Source of the DNA: Canna indica
Taxonomy: Eukaryota > Streptophyta > Magnoliopsida > Zingiberales > Cannaceae
Assembly: GCA_034359265.1 (NCBI GenBank)
Contig: CP136898.1
Span: forward strand, 50,829,501-50,893,500
DNA: 64,000 nucleotides
Direction: 5' to 3'
Position 1 is the stretch's first letter. Every line of letters starts with the position of its first letter. The notes under the pieces are model-generated. The model did not search any database and was not told the DNA's origin. It saw only the letters and a list, made by a program, of their open reading frames with translations. The translations under genes were made by a program, and so were the position numbers. This document shows, in pieces, positions 45,096-56,576 of this stretch.

Positions 45096-45107
45096 TGGTA
45101 TCAGAGC
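45096..45107 (+). other. primer binding site, initiator tRNA-Met (F)
   Basis: Canonical TGGTATCAGAGC, two bases after the LTR end. Confidence 0.88.
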
Positions 45108-45150
45108 AAGGTCGTAGGTCAAGATTTAACCATCTTCCCTACAATTTAAG

Positions 45151-45712
45151 ATGTCTAGTGAAATCCAACTAGCTCAAGGGTCCTCTACTCATACTCCACC
45201 CCTATTCGATGGGAACAACTATGCCTACTGGAAGATCCGCATGAATGACTTCCTACAATCTTTAGGCATAGATGTATGGAGGATGATTCTAGTAGAGTAT
45301 AAACAACCCAATAAGGACATGGACTAATGGGATCAAGAAGAGATTAGACTTTTCAATGCAAATGCAAAGGCCGTCAATGCTTTATATTGTGGCCTATTAA
45401 TTAATGAATTCAATAGGATTTCTACATGTAAGTCCGCATATGAAGTATGGAAGGTCCTAGAGACCACACATGAAGGGACTTCACAAGTAAAAGAATCCAA
45501 AATAAATTTACTCATTCATGATTATGAAATGTTTAAGATGTTATCACATGAGTCCATTGATGCCATGCATGCTAGATTTCAAAATATTACAAATGGCCTA
45601 GCTAACCTTGGCAGAGAAATAAGGGAAGAGGAGAAGGTAAGGAAGTTCCTCCACTGCCTTCCAAAATCATGGGAGCCCAAGGTCACAGCAATCATGGAAG
45701 CCAAAAACTTGA
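45151..45712 (+). pseudogene. Copia gag (F), part 1
   Basis: Starts MSSEIQLAQGSSTHTPPLFD at ATG 45151, like H and K. DUF4219-like (YAYWKIRMNDFL) and UBN2 (MHARFQNITNGLANLGREI, PKSWEPKVTAIMEAKNL) blocks. One stop (TAA, near 45326) replaces the residue between MD and WDQEEIRLF. The reading ends at KNL where element E is inserted; the same codon series resumes at 53553 as STLKITELIGSLMTHETHM. Confidence 0.88.
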
Positions 45713-47182
45713 TGTAGGCGAAATGGCGACACTAAGGGGGGGGGGGGAATAGTGTGTCTACTAATTCGATTAGCCTAAATTCCAATTTTTATCGTTTTCT
45801 TAGATTAGTTAGGCAATTTACAATTTGAATGCGGAAGCAAGATAAATGATAAAGCACTTAAGCACGAAATTAAGAATCAATGCAAACACTAAGATTTTAT
45901 AGTGGTTCGGCCCCAATGCCTACTCCACTACCTAAGCACCCTGCTTAGTATTTCCAAACTAATTTTTACTAGATTAATTAGTTTTCGTTACATAGAGGAC
46001 TTTTCACCAAAGAGACGCACTCTCGACCTAAGGCAGTTCCACATCCGGAAGTCACCGCCTTCTTATCGAGAGTCCTCTTCCACCTCAAACCTAAGGGACA
46101 ACTAAGCTAATCCTAGTAAACATTAAGTTTACAAAAGTGGCTTTACACCTAACACTAGGTAACCACTTATACACTCAAGACCAAACACCTGGTCTTCACA
46201 CACACAAATAAAAACACAAATTCAAACAAATAGTAAAAATTACAATTGGAAGAGCTAGAAAACCAATTATTGCAAGCTCCTTTCACAACCTTGGAACCTC
46301 CAACTCGCCGAGTCATAAAGCTCGATTCAATTCCTGAGTTGAGGTAGCAGCTGGCGCTTGAGAAGGTGTTCGCGAAAATAGCAGAGCGCGCTTGATCAAT
46401 CGTTGGAAGGCTCAAATCTTCCTTTTAATGGCTCAATAAATTCTATAAAAATCAAGCAAGAAGGTTAAATGAATCATATGAGGGTATATTTATACCCTGC
46501 TGAAGAAACGACTGTTTCAACGGATAGAAAACTATCCGTTATAGGCCGCCGGTTGAATGGTCGATCGACAGACTGTTCGACCACACCTTCGACCATTGCT
46601 CTTTACTCTGTGGTCGGTCGACCGCCCAGACGCAAAAACATCAATCTCGATCTTCGATCGACCGACAGTCGATCGATCGATGCGATATGCGTCTTCGGGT
46701 ATCAACAGGTTGGTCGACTGACGGGTCGACCGCCCGAGCTATTGCTCATTTTGGGCTTCCATCAGTCGACCGCCCGATCGACCGAAGTAGGTCTGCTACT
46801 TTTTACCCTCATTCGGTCGACCACCCGGTCGATCGAACCTGGGCTGAAGTTTATTTCTTTAGCCTATTTCTTTCGCGCTTCATTTCCGGGTTCCGGCTTT
46901 TAACGACCATCAACTTGGAGAGCTTTCAAGTAATCTTTGAGCCCGTCCAATACGTTTTGGTTCACACGTCGATCTTCGAGAAGTTTCCGCGATGAACCCG
47001 AGCGCGACGATCAATGTCCTTCTGATTTATCGATTTCTCCGATTTTTCCGATCGATGACATCAAATGCTAATTGATATGGAACCTGAAAGAAATTCTCAA
47101 TGAAAACATTAGTCCCATGTTTGTTATCATCAAAACCATCAAAACCGAGATTAAGGATAAGGTAGAAAACCTAAAGCCAACA
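45713..47182 (-). repeat. 3' LTR of element E
   Basis: 1470 bp; on the minus strand TGTTGGCTTTAGG to CGCCTACA. Palindrome block 46555-46840; TATA box (minus GGGTATAAATATACCC) at 46482-46497; double hairpin 45900-45949. Confidence 0.88.
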
Positions 47183-47405
47183 ATCTCCCCCTTTTTGATG
47201 ATGACAAACATCCTTAAGAAAATATATAATTAAAGCACAAGGATATCAACTAAGGGATTTCTCCCCCTATCAACATGCATATCTATAAGAATAAACTCCC
47301 CCTATCTATATGCATGAATTTCCTATATTTTTCTCCCATTTACCTATACATTTCTCTCCCTTTTGACTATACATTTCTCCCCCTTTTGACATCAATCAAA
47401 AAGGG
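47183..47405 (-). other. polypurine box of element E
   Basis: Read on the minus strand: hairpin CCCTTTTTGA ... TCAAAAGGG (47405 down to 47381), further GGGAGAAATGTATAG repeats, ATAGGGGGAG (47305-47296), ATAGGGGGAG after ATGCATGTTG (47270-47261), GTTTGTCATCATCAAAA (47209-47193), then AGGGGGAGAT abutting the LTR. Same order as in H and B. Confidence 0.82.
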
Positions 47406-50400
47406 CAAGAAAGGTCAATCTAATCAAAGGGATGAAACACAATTATTTTTTAGTTGAGACTCTAAGGAGTATTTTTCATGAAACAAGAAAATCTCAACCA
47501 AAGGGATGGAAAACAAGTAATTTGATATGAAACAAAGACATATATGATAAAATAGATACAATTCAACACTCAATCATGTATGCACTCAAGTATGAATGTA
47601 TTCATATGTTTTTCATGACATTTTTAGATTTCATTCAAACTTTCAAAATACCAAGATATGGTCATTTAACTCATGTATTAAGTTTGAAGTGAAACTAATG
47701 TCATTTGATCTAAATATGAACTTAGCACATTTTCATTTGAAATAAGCATGAAAACATGAAAATGCTAAGTCTCAATGTTTTGCTATCTACTCAGGTTTTC
47801 TCAAACTTAGGCATCTAGACATCAAACATGAGAGAATATAAGTCTATGAATTAAGTTTGGACTTAAGATGAAATTTTTAATTCACTTTGTTAACTTAGGT
47901 CAACCTACACCTTAAGTTTTCATAAATCAAACTTTTATATCTAAAACAATATCATATCTTTAACAAATATTTTTGAATCCATTTTTTTTTTTTGGGGATG
48001 AAAATTTTTGATAGCAATTATTGAATGGTCATTTGACATGCATGAATAAAGTTTAAACTTAAAATAATTTTCAAAGACCATTTTTCATCCTATATTGATT
48101 TTAATGAAAACACTAGATATTTCTAGCTATCATTCAAGAATTCAAAATCATTCCTAAAAAAAAATTTTACTCAATCAATGGTGTGAATGATATTAGAAAT
48201 ATAATCAAAGTGGTATACACCAACTTTCATTTGAAGTTTTTAAAAAAATCAAAGTATTAAAAAAATTGATATTAAAAAGATGATACTTTTTCATTTTGAA
48301 AATCCAACTTCAAAATTCCATTTTAAATTAGATTCTTGATGAAACTTTTTGAAATTTTACTAATAAAACTAAATTTTTTAGTGAATGTGGAGTTTCAAGA
48401 ATCATCAAAAAAAGATTTTTCTATATTTTACTAGAAATAATTGAAATTCATACCAATTGTAGGTTGAAATGATATTTTTGTAATTTTCAGTTATTCTTAC
48501 AACTTGTTCAATTTTCATTCAAACTCTCATGACACCACTTGATGGTCATGCAAAGAGTATATGTCAAGTTTAAAATTCTTAAGTCAAGATATTAACCTAG
48601 CATGATTTCATTCAAAACTAAACTAGTTTTTATGAAGCTTGCTAAGTTTCAATCTTAACATTTACTCATGAATTTTCAAACTTAAACCTATGGATACCTA
48701 ACATGAGTAAATCTAAACATGTTCCTCAAATATGGATTGAAAATGAGACCTTTAAGTCAACTTGGTTCAAAAGAGATTTTCATGAAACTACCTCTATGTC
48801 ATTTTATTCATATCCCTATGAATTTTTCACTCTAAATGCATGGAAACATGTCATACCTACTCCTAAACATGTTTATGAGTTTTGGACTCAAAATAAAGTG
48901 ACCAAGTCGATTTATTGACTTGGGTCAAACTTTTCAAGCTTAAGTCCTCTAAGGTGAATTAGTTGTCACTTTATTCATCTACACATGAATTTTCAATCTT
49001 AAGTACATGACAACTAATCATTAACACACCTAAACATGTTTATGTAGTTTGGACTTAAAATGAGATGACCAAGTCGATTTATTGACTTGAGTCCAACTTT
49101 TCAAGCTTAAGTCCCCTAAAGTGATATAGTTATCACATTGTTCATCTAGACATGAATTTTCAATTTTAAATACCTAGACTCATGTCATGTGTGAATCTAA
49201 ATATGTTCATCAAACTTTTACTCAAAATGAGATCTCTAACAAGAAATTTTAAACTAGTCTAATTTCATTCAATATTAATATCATGGAATTGCCTAGTTAT
49301 AATGAAATTACCTACTCATGAAAATTCAATATTTATCATTCAAAAACAATCATGAGTATAGAGACATCAATGTTCATGAAAATTCAATTATTATACTAAG
49401 GTTTTTGCAAAATTAAATTCATACATTTTTCTTAAAAATTTGCCCAACTTTTCATTTTCTTTTTAGATAGCATATGCTTCATTTACATTCACAACTTGCA
49501 AGTAAACATCATTAGTATCATAATGAAATAATTATGACTACTAGCAAGCTAACAAACTAAATAGCAATGTTTAATGCAAAGTTTCATTAAACGCTTTAAC
49601 CTATGCTAGATAGTAGAGATTCATTTAAAGAAAAATTTACATGATACCATAATGAATCTAAGGGATCAAGATGTGAACCATTTGAGGCATAAGGTCCCTA
49701 GACAAGTTTAACTAGTTTGGTCTTAAAGAAATATCTCTAGTAGCAAGTATCAACCTAGAGCAAGTTTTATTTGATGAAATTTACCTAAGTGCTAATATTC
49801 TACCTACTCATGAGAATTCAAGTGTGTTAACATGCAAATCTAATCATGAGTATAGAGACATCGTTTAAGCTTAAACATTGAGGTATAACACTAAGATTTT
49901 GAATTCATCAAAGTTATACTCTATTCATGATAATTTAGCCAAACTAATTTTTTCATTCCAATTAGCCTTCCTAAAACACTTATAACTTGCAAGTAAGCTA
50001 CACTAATATTTTTAGAGAAAATATAGCTACTTAGCAAGCTAACTCAACCAAAAAGCAAAGAGTTGCATCAAGTATCATTATCAAATATCACTTTGCTAAA
50101 TGGTTTCAAATTCGTTTCAAAATGAAATCTAGTGATATCAAAATGAATTTTAAGAGATCATAAAAGAAATGAATGAAAAATATGATCTCCAACCCTTCCT
50201 ATTGGTTGAAAATCGAAAGCCACAATGAGCCTACGATTTAGAACTGCAAGGTCGCTTAGGCCCATTACAGGCCACCAAGGTCTCCGAGGAGACCGGGAAA
50301 TCAAAATCAAAAACATTTTTAAAAGAACTCTTTTGTAAGAGCGGGGAAAATAACTCAATCTAAACATAGTATCATAATATTCAACTAAGATTAAACAATG

Positions 50401-50529
50401 CAAGTTAGAAGATGATACCGGAATAGTTTTGATGCCAACTTTACCTAAGGCATCAAGGTAGCTTGAAGATGCAACCAAGGAAGGATTCATCATTCAAGTC
50501 CATGGTCAACTCCAATACACTACTTCTTT
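47406..50529 (-). other. non-coding region of element E
   Basis: About 3.1 kb, AT-rich, no gene motif. Homologous by eye to 38146-40910 in B, with recurring segments such as AAGTCGATTTATTGACTTGG (48903 and 49072) and AAACATGTTTATG (48868 and 49033). The 71-residue plus-strand ORF at 48703 is in the antisense direction and looks accidental. Confidence 0.75.
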
Positions 50530-51996
50530 CTACCCATGTGTGGTAGCTCCCCCTACAAGAGAAGATATGACCTTTGGTACCCAAATAGCTTTGGGTCCTT
50601 GGGGGTTAATGGGCTTAGGTACCCAAAGTGTCTTAACAACACTAGGGTTCACTTTGAAAGCACAATCATATATGGCATGCCCATAAATACCACAACAAAA
50701 ACAATGTCCACTACATTTCTTTTTGTTTTTGCTATGGACATGAGGTTTAAAGTTAGAATGCTTAACATATGAAATATTATGAGCATGAGCATTCTTGTTT
50801 GGAGATTTCCTAAATGAGACATTTTGATTTTTAGGACTCCTAAGAAGCATTTGATAAGCTACTAGTTTTCTTACTCAAGAAAACAACCTCATTTTTTAAG
50901 TCATTGATGGATTTGTGTAAAGCTTGAATTTGAGATTTCAACAAGCAATTTTCATTTTTCAAGATATCATGCTCAAATTTGAAATCACTTATACAATCCT
51001 TACTATTTAGATTCACATTATTTTTTGTGTCTTCATTCTCATTTCTAATTTTTGAAATCTTAGTTAACAACTCATCATTCTCAATTTTTAATTCTTCATT
51101 TTTATGTTTCAAATCCTTAATCTCAAGTTTCATATCATCATGGCAAGAATTAAAAGAACTAGATTTCATTTTCTCATTTTCTAATTTGCATTCATGTAAT
51201 TGAGAACTAAGATTTAAGTTTTCTTTCTTCAATTTCTTATTTTCCTTGTTCTTTTTTACAAGGATGGCATACATTTTCTTGCTTTCTTCTAGTAGTTCTC
51301 ATAAGACATGTCACGGGATTTAGAGCTACTAGAATCACTATCATTAATATTTTGAACATAACTAGAAGATAGAGACTATACCTCATCTCGAACACCCATG
51401 AGACAAACGTTTGATGTAGCTTCATTGTCATGTCTAGAAGAGGCTTCACTTGTTTGAGATGTGGATGAGGAAGCACACTTCTTTTTGGATTTCTTCTTCA
51501 AGAGTGGACAATTCTTCTTCTTGTGTCCCTTCTCTTGGCAAAGGAAGCACCTAAGTTTTCTTTTCCAATTCTTGCTTGTGCTTCTTTGGCTAGAAGTGCT
51601 TTGGGCATCAAAAACTTCATTAGGACTAGAGGTATGACAATTGTCATGACCTCCTTCATTGAAAGTAGTAAGCTCCTCAGTTTTTGCATAATCGTAAAGC
51701 ATGTTTAAACAAGCCCAAATATCGAATGCGGATGAACAATGCATGACCTTTTCAAGTATTTCATTTGAAAATGAGCAATAAAGGAGATGCGTTGTTTTAG
51801 CATTCAATTCAAATAATCTAATTTGTTCTTGAGTCCAATCATTTAAGTCAATGGTGGGCTCAACATACTCATTCTTTATCATGCACAATAAATCTAAACT
51901 TTGTGTTTTAAGAAAGGTATACATCCTACTCTTCCAAAGACCAAAGTTTTCTTCATCAAACCTAGGTAGTGCACATGCTATACTCTCTAGTGCCAT
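50530..51996 (-). pseudogene. gag of element E, nearly intact
   Basis: Best copy of the gag-only family's single protein, probably a capsid/nucleocapsid. ATG at 51996: MALESIACALPRFDEENFGL. The N-terminal DUF4219-like and UBN2-like part runs unbroken for 206 residues and includes the first knuckle CFLCQEKGHKKKNC and a basic KKKSKKKCASSS stretch. A stop after LMGVRDEV (near 51378) and a frame change follow. A long coiled coil (51274-50840) shows Lys/Glu/Asn heptads. After a further shift, 50850-50530 carries the second knuckle CFCCGIYGHAIYDC and the tail TLWVPKPINPQGPKAIWVPK, ending GGATTHG. No pol frame follows the stop, whereas in H and F pol overlaps the gag end at this point. Confidence 0.88.
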
Positions 51997-52050
51997 TTTT
52001 TTGGATCAAGGCTAGATGTAGAGGAGACGGTGCATCTCAATCTACGACCC

Positions 52051-52062
52051 GCTCTGATACCA
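52051..52062 (-). other. primer binding site, initiator tRNA-Met (E)
   Basis: GCTCTGATACCA on the plus strand, the reverse complement of canonical TGGTATCAGAGC, two bases from the LTR end. Confidence 0.88.
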
Positions 52063-52064
52063 AA

Positions 52065-53547
52065 TGTAGGCAAAATGGCGACACTAGAGGGGGGATGAAT
52101 AGTATGTTTACTAATTCGATTAGCTAAAATTCCAATTTTAATCATTTTCTTAGATTAGTTAGGCAATTTACAATTTGAATGCGGAAACAAGATAAATGAT
52201 AAAGCACTTAAGCACAAAATTAAGAATCAATGCAATCACTGAGATTTTATAGTGATTCGGCCCCAATGCCTACTCCACTACCTAAGCACCCCGCTTAGGA
52301 TTTCCAAACTAATTTTTACTAGATTAATTAGTTTCCCTTACATAGGGGACTTTTCACGGAAGAGACGCACTCTCGACCTAAGGCACTTCCACACCTGGAA
52401 GTCACCGCCTTCTTATCGAGAGTCCTCTTCCACCTCAACCCTAAGGGACAACTAAGCTAATCCTAGTAAATACTAAGTTTACAAAAGTGGCTTTACACCT
52501 AACACTAGGTGACCACTTATACACTCAAGACCAAACACCTAGTCTTCACACGCATAAATAAAAACACAGATTCAAACAAATAGTAAAAAATTACAATTGA
52601 AAGAGCTTAAAGAGAAAACCAATTATTGCAAGCTCCTTTCACAGCCTTGGAACCTCAAACTTGCCGAGTCGTAGAGCTCGATTCAATTCCCGAGTTGAGG
52701 CACCAGTTGGCGCTTGAGAAGGTGTTCGCGGAAATAGCAGAGCACACTTGATCAATCATTGGAAGGCTCAAATCTTCCTTTTAATGGTTCAATAAATTCT
52801 GTAAAAATCAAGGAAGAAGGTTAAATGAATCATATGAGGGTATATTTATACCATGCTGAAGAAATGGCTATTTCAACGGATAGAAAACTATCTGTTACAG
52901 GTCGTTGGTCGAATGGTCGATCGATCGACTGTTCGACTGCAGCTTCGACCACTGCTCTTTTCTCTGTGGTCGGTCGACCGACGGATTGACCACCCAGATG
53001 CAAAAACATTGATCCCGATCTTCGATCGACCCATCGGTCGACCAACGCTATCTGCGTCTTTAGGTATCAGCAGGTCGGTCGATCGACGGGTCGACTGCCC
53101 GAGCTATTGCCTGTTTTGCGCTTCCATCGGTAGACCACCCGGTGGACCAAAATAGCTTTGCTAGTTTTTACCTTCATTCGGTCGACCGCCCGATCGACCG
53201 AACCTAGGCTGAAGTTTATTTCTTTAGCCTATTTCTTCCTCGCTTCGTTTCCGGATTCCGACTTTCAACGACCATCAACTTGGAGAGCTTTCAAGTGATC
53301 TTTGAGTCTATCCAATACATTTTTGGTGCACACGTCGATCTTCGAGAAGTTTTCGCGACGAATCCGAGCGCGACGATCAATGTCCTTTCGATTTATCGAT
53401 TTCTTTGATTTTTCCTACGAGGACATCGAATGCTAATTGATATGGAACCTGAAAGAAATTCTCAATGAAAACATTAGTCCCATGTTTGTTATCATCAAAA
53501 CCATCAAAACCGAGATTAAGGCTAAGGTTGAAAACCTAAAGCCAACA
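52065..53547 (-). repeat. 5' LTR of element E
   Basis: 1483 bp, minus strand TGTTGGCTTTAGG to GCCTACA. Palindrome block 52905-53205; TATA box near 52847; double hairpin 52250-52299. Confidence 0.88.
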
Positions 53548-53552
53548 CTTGA

Positions 53553-54605
53553 GTACCTTGAAGATCACCGAGCTCATTGGGTCTCTCATGACACATGAGA
53601 CCCACATGAAGCAATACCAGGAGGAAGATGCCCCCAAAGGCAAGACCATTGCCTTAAAAGCATCACATCGGGCATAAGAGTCATCATCATCCGAGGAAGA
53701 GACGGATGATCTTGAAGAAATGGCGATGCTAGCAAGAAGATTTATGAGTTTCATGAGGGGAGGCATGAGGAAGGGAAGAGGAGGCTACACATGCTACCAT
53801 TGCAACAAGACCGGGCATCTAAGGAGGGATTGCCCACTTCTCAAGATAGCTTCCACCTCCAACCCTCACAAAAAGGAAAAATAGAAGAAGAAGAAGAAGA
53901 AGAAGGCAATGAGGCCACGTGGGATGAAAGCGAGGCCTCATCGAGTGAAGAAGAAGCAAAGAGCGAAAAGGCAAATCTTTGCTTGGTGGCAAATGATGAT
54001 GAGGTAAGATTTATTTTTGGTGAAGTTTCTTTTACTCAAGAAGAGCTAGAAGATGAATTTGAACAAATGCATGATGAATTTAATTCCATTAGGAGAAAAT
54101 TCAAAGACCTCAAAAAGGAAAATAAATCTTAAGAACTTGAGAATGATAGTTTATTACTTTCATGCAGTGCCTTGAGGATGAGACATGCACCCTAGAGAAA
54201 GCTAAGAATGACTTAGAAATTGACAACCAAAAATTAAAAAATGAAAACAAGTATTTAAGTGATCAAGTAGAGCATTTGAATAATAGCATGCCAACATTGA
54301 AAAAGGAACTTTGCATGCTTAATGAAAAGATGACAACCAAACAAAATGTCATGCCTAAGGTTGTCCATAAAAAGAAATCATCACACTCTCATGCTCACAC
54401 ATATACTAGAAGAAAATTTAATGGAAATTGCTTTTCTTGTGGCATATTTGGCCATATGGCCAAGGAGTGTGCTTTGAGGAGGAACTCACATGAAAGATTT
54501 ACATGGGTTCCCAAAATGACTAACACTCAAGGATCCAAGAAAATTTGGGTACCTAAGATGGTTTCTTCTCCTTTTGTAGATGGAGAAGCATCCTCAAGCA
54601 AATAA
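53553..54605 (+). pseudogene. Copia gag (F), part 2
   Basis: Continues the gag of F after element E: STLKITELIGSLMTHETHM, a stop near 53674, EESSSSEEET-like acidic stretch, then a complete first knuckle CYHCNKTGHLRRDC (about 53797-53838). After a TAG near 53881 and a frame change, 53791-54132 gives EEEEEEGNEATWDESEASSS and VRFIFGEVSFTQEELEDEFE. A coiled coil follows (54162-54330), then the second knuckle CFSCGIFGHMAKEC and the tail FTWVPKMTNTQGSKKIWVPK. It ends VDGEASSSK with TAA at 54603-54605, inside the pol frame. Confidence 0.86.
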
Positions 54606-55345
54606 AAACACTTGGATATTGGATAGCGGTTGTTCAAAGCACATGACGGATGACATCAACTTATTTGCAACCCTATCAAGCAAAGATGGTGGACATGTCA
54701 CATTTGGAGACAATGTCAAAGCTAAGATTGTTGGCATTGGTGACATAGGTATACTCCCTTACCCATGCATTAAGAATGTTTTATTTGTTGATGGGTTAAA
54801 ACATAACTTGATTAGCATATGACAATTATGTGACAATGGATACATGATTATTTTTGAAGCATCTAAATGTTTCATTAGAAGTGCACCTTCAAATGATATC
54901 ATGTTTATTGGAAATAGGTAAGAAAATGTCTACACCTTATAATTAAATATCTTGCCAAATCCCCATGTTAGATGCTTAGTTTCCATGGAGAATAACTCTT
55001 GGTTGTGGCATAGAAGGCTAGGACATGCTAGCATGAGCCTCATCCAAGAGATATCTAGGAAAAAATTAGTTAAAGGCTTACCCAAGATCAAATTTGAAAA
55101 AGACAAACTTTGTAATGCATGTGAACTAGGTAAGCAAGTTAAATCTTCATTTCATAGCATTAATCAAGTTAGTACATTTAGAATTCTTGAGCTTGTGCAC
55201 ATGGATCTCTTTGGTCCATGTGATGTAGCTAGTCCAGATGGAAAGCTATATTGTTATGTATTAGTTGATGATTTTTCTAGATTTACATGGGTTTTCTTTT
55301 TGGCAAAGAAAAATGAAATTTTGAGTTTTTCAAAAAGTTTGTAAA
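54580..55345 (+). pseudogene. Copia pol (F), protease to integrase start
   Basis: The ATG at 54580 lies in the +1 frame relative to gag and overlaps its last 26 nt, as in H. Protease: WILDSGCSKHMTDDINLF and HVTFGDNVKAKIVGIGDIGI. After stops near 54823, 54920 and 54940, pre-integrase: LWHRRLGHASMSLIQEISRK and CNACELGKQVKSSFHSINQV. Integrase start: HMDLFGPCDVASPDGKLYC and LVDDFSRFTWVFFLAKKNEI. The frame ends at 55344 where internal sequence is fused to the LTR; RT and RNase H are deleted. Confidence 0.88.
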
Positions 55346-55357
55346 GAGAAAAATGTC

Positions 55358-55943
55358 TGTTGCGCCCTAATCCTCCGTCAAGTTCTTCTTCAAGCACCTA
55401 TTTTTTTCAACTCTGCTACAACTCCAGTGCATCTTCTGGCAAGTTGAAGGCATGAAGGCTTGGAAAAAGAGTTGTGGTTTCTATTTCTATTCTTAAGCTC
55501 TTTTACATTGTATTTGAAGTTTTATTTCAGATTTGTTTTTCATCTGTAATAGCTACTAGGTGTGCTAGAGAAATACTTAGGAAAAACTTTGTAGAATTAT
55601 GTTTTGCCTAGGTGAATAGGTTTGAGGGGTTCTTAGAGTGGTGAGAAGAGTGTCCTCATTGTATTCATAGGGAAACACAAACTCTATAAAGTAGTGGTTA
55701 GAAATCCTTGGTGAGGAGCCAAGGTAGTGGAGTAGGTAGTTGGCCGAACCACTATAATTATTCTTCTCTGGATTGCTTTCTTGTTTGCCTATCATTGTTA
55801 TTGATATTTGATCACATCCACTGTTAAGAAATACTTGCACTTAAGTTAAGTTAAGTTTGAGTATAAAAGAAAAAAGTTGATTAAATAGAAAAGGGGACAA
55901 ACACTATTCAACCCCCCCTTCTAGTGTCAGATTTCACACAACA
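55358..55943 (+). repeat. 3' LTR of Copia F, 5'-truncated
   Basis: Begins in the middle of the LTR (GTTGCGCCCTAATC, matching 44568 in the 5' LTR) and runs to CACACAACA. It keeps a perfect double hairpin (55706-55754) that the 5' LTR has lost in part. Confidence 0.85.
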
Positions 55944-56261
55944 GGAGGTACTCTTGGGTGTGAGAGTAACCCTCGGTTGTGAGGGTCGATGCCATAGCTT
56001 GTAGGATATAATTAATCTAGTAAACTAGAGTTTGAAATCCTAAGTGAGGTGCTTAGGTAGTGGAGTAGGCATTGGGGCCGAACCACTATAAATTCATTGT
56101 GTTAGCATTGCTCTTGTGCGTGTTTGATTACTTGTTATTTATCTTGCTTCCGCTTGCTATTAAATTATGATTTGCCTAAAGTAATCAAGAAATGGTTAAA
56201 ACCAAATTTAGACTAAAGTTTTAGTTAAGACACTAAAACTACTATGGTCACTCAACTTACA

Positions 56262-56575
56262 AAAGACACATGCTGGCAGTTACACGGTAGGCCTCGAGGA
56301 GGTGGACGCTGCGGACGTCGTGGTGGAATATTTGGGAGTCATGTTTCAGGACAAGCCACTATTCTAAACAAAGTGAAAGTAATAATCAACCTTCTGATAG
56401 TGCTTCAATGTCAGCAGAAGTATTACTGACTTTGAAGCAATTGATGGCCAAGCATGATTCTACCTCTACTGGAGAGACTTCCTCCTCTATAGGTTTAGCT
56501 ACTCAACCTTCCTCTTCCATAGATCACTCTCATTTTTCTCAATCAAGTATCCTTAATCCTTTATGATTCATTAAA
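56262..56575 (+). pseudogene. Copia gag (A), part 2
   Basis: Begins with the second copy of AAAGA and reads KDTCWQLHGRPRGGGRCGRR, the second half of the zinc knuckle whose first half, CDHCHNSC, ends at 35399. A Ser/Thr-rich tail follows in another frame (SAEVLLTLKQLMAKHDST, LATQPSSSIDHSHFSQSSIL) and a stop. Protease, expected next, is missing: the sequence changes near 56575. Confidence 0.82.
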
Positions 56576-56576
56576 T

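Larger units (their letters stand above)
45713..53547 (-). mobile_element. gag-only LTR element E (TR-GAG type), most complete
   Basis: 7835 bp between target duplications CTTGA (45708-45712 and 53548-53552), minus strand, inserted in the gag of F. Both LTRs are complete (1470 and 1483 bp). It has a primer site, a nearly intact gag, about 3.1 kb of non-coding DNA and a polypurine box, but no protease, integrase, RT or RNase H motif. Complete ends and few lesions show that the missing pol is the family structure, not decay. Youngest layer of the nest. Confidence 0.9.
43275..55943 (+). mobile_element. Copia F, Sirevirus-like, internally deleted, hosts E and G
   Basis: Inserted in the 3' LTR of B with the target duplication GGAGG (43270-43274 and 55944-55948). 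Same family as H. It carries a 5' LTR, primer site, gag split by element E, protease and the start of integrase, and then jumps at about 55345 into the middle of the 3' LTR. Confidence 0.87.
35400..56261 (+). mobile_element. gag-only LTR element B (TR-GAG type) with nested insertions
   Basis: Inserted in the gag of A with the target duplication AAAGA (35395-35399 and 56262-56266). Without later insertions it is about 7.0 kb: 5' LTR, primer site, gag, about 3 kb of non-coding DNA, polypurine tract and a 3' LTR that is itself split by a gypsy-like fragment, an hAT MITE and Copia F. No pol motif is present. Confidence 0.88.
41110..56261 (+). repeat. 3' LTR of element B, split by nested insertions
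   Basis: Pieces: 41110-41223, about 41798-41911, 42502-43274 and 55944-56261. Together they match the 5' LTR in order, from TGTTGGCCTAGG to CTCAACTTACA, which establishes that the intervening elements inserted later. Confidence 0.87.
32719..56575 (+). mobile_element. Copia A, outermost host of the nest
   Basis: Primer site (32979), GC-rich leader, and a gag cut inside its zinc knuckle by element B. It resumes after 56262 and is lost near 56575, where gypsy M begins. Only gag remains. The outer end of the element was not found. Confidence 0.78.

Noticed and set aside
48703..48918. 71-residue plus-strand ORF in the non-coding region of E
   Set aside because: Antisense to the element, not conserved in the equivalent regions of B or C, no motif.
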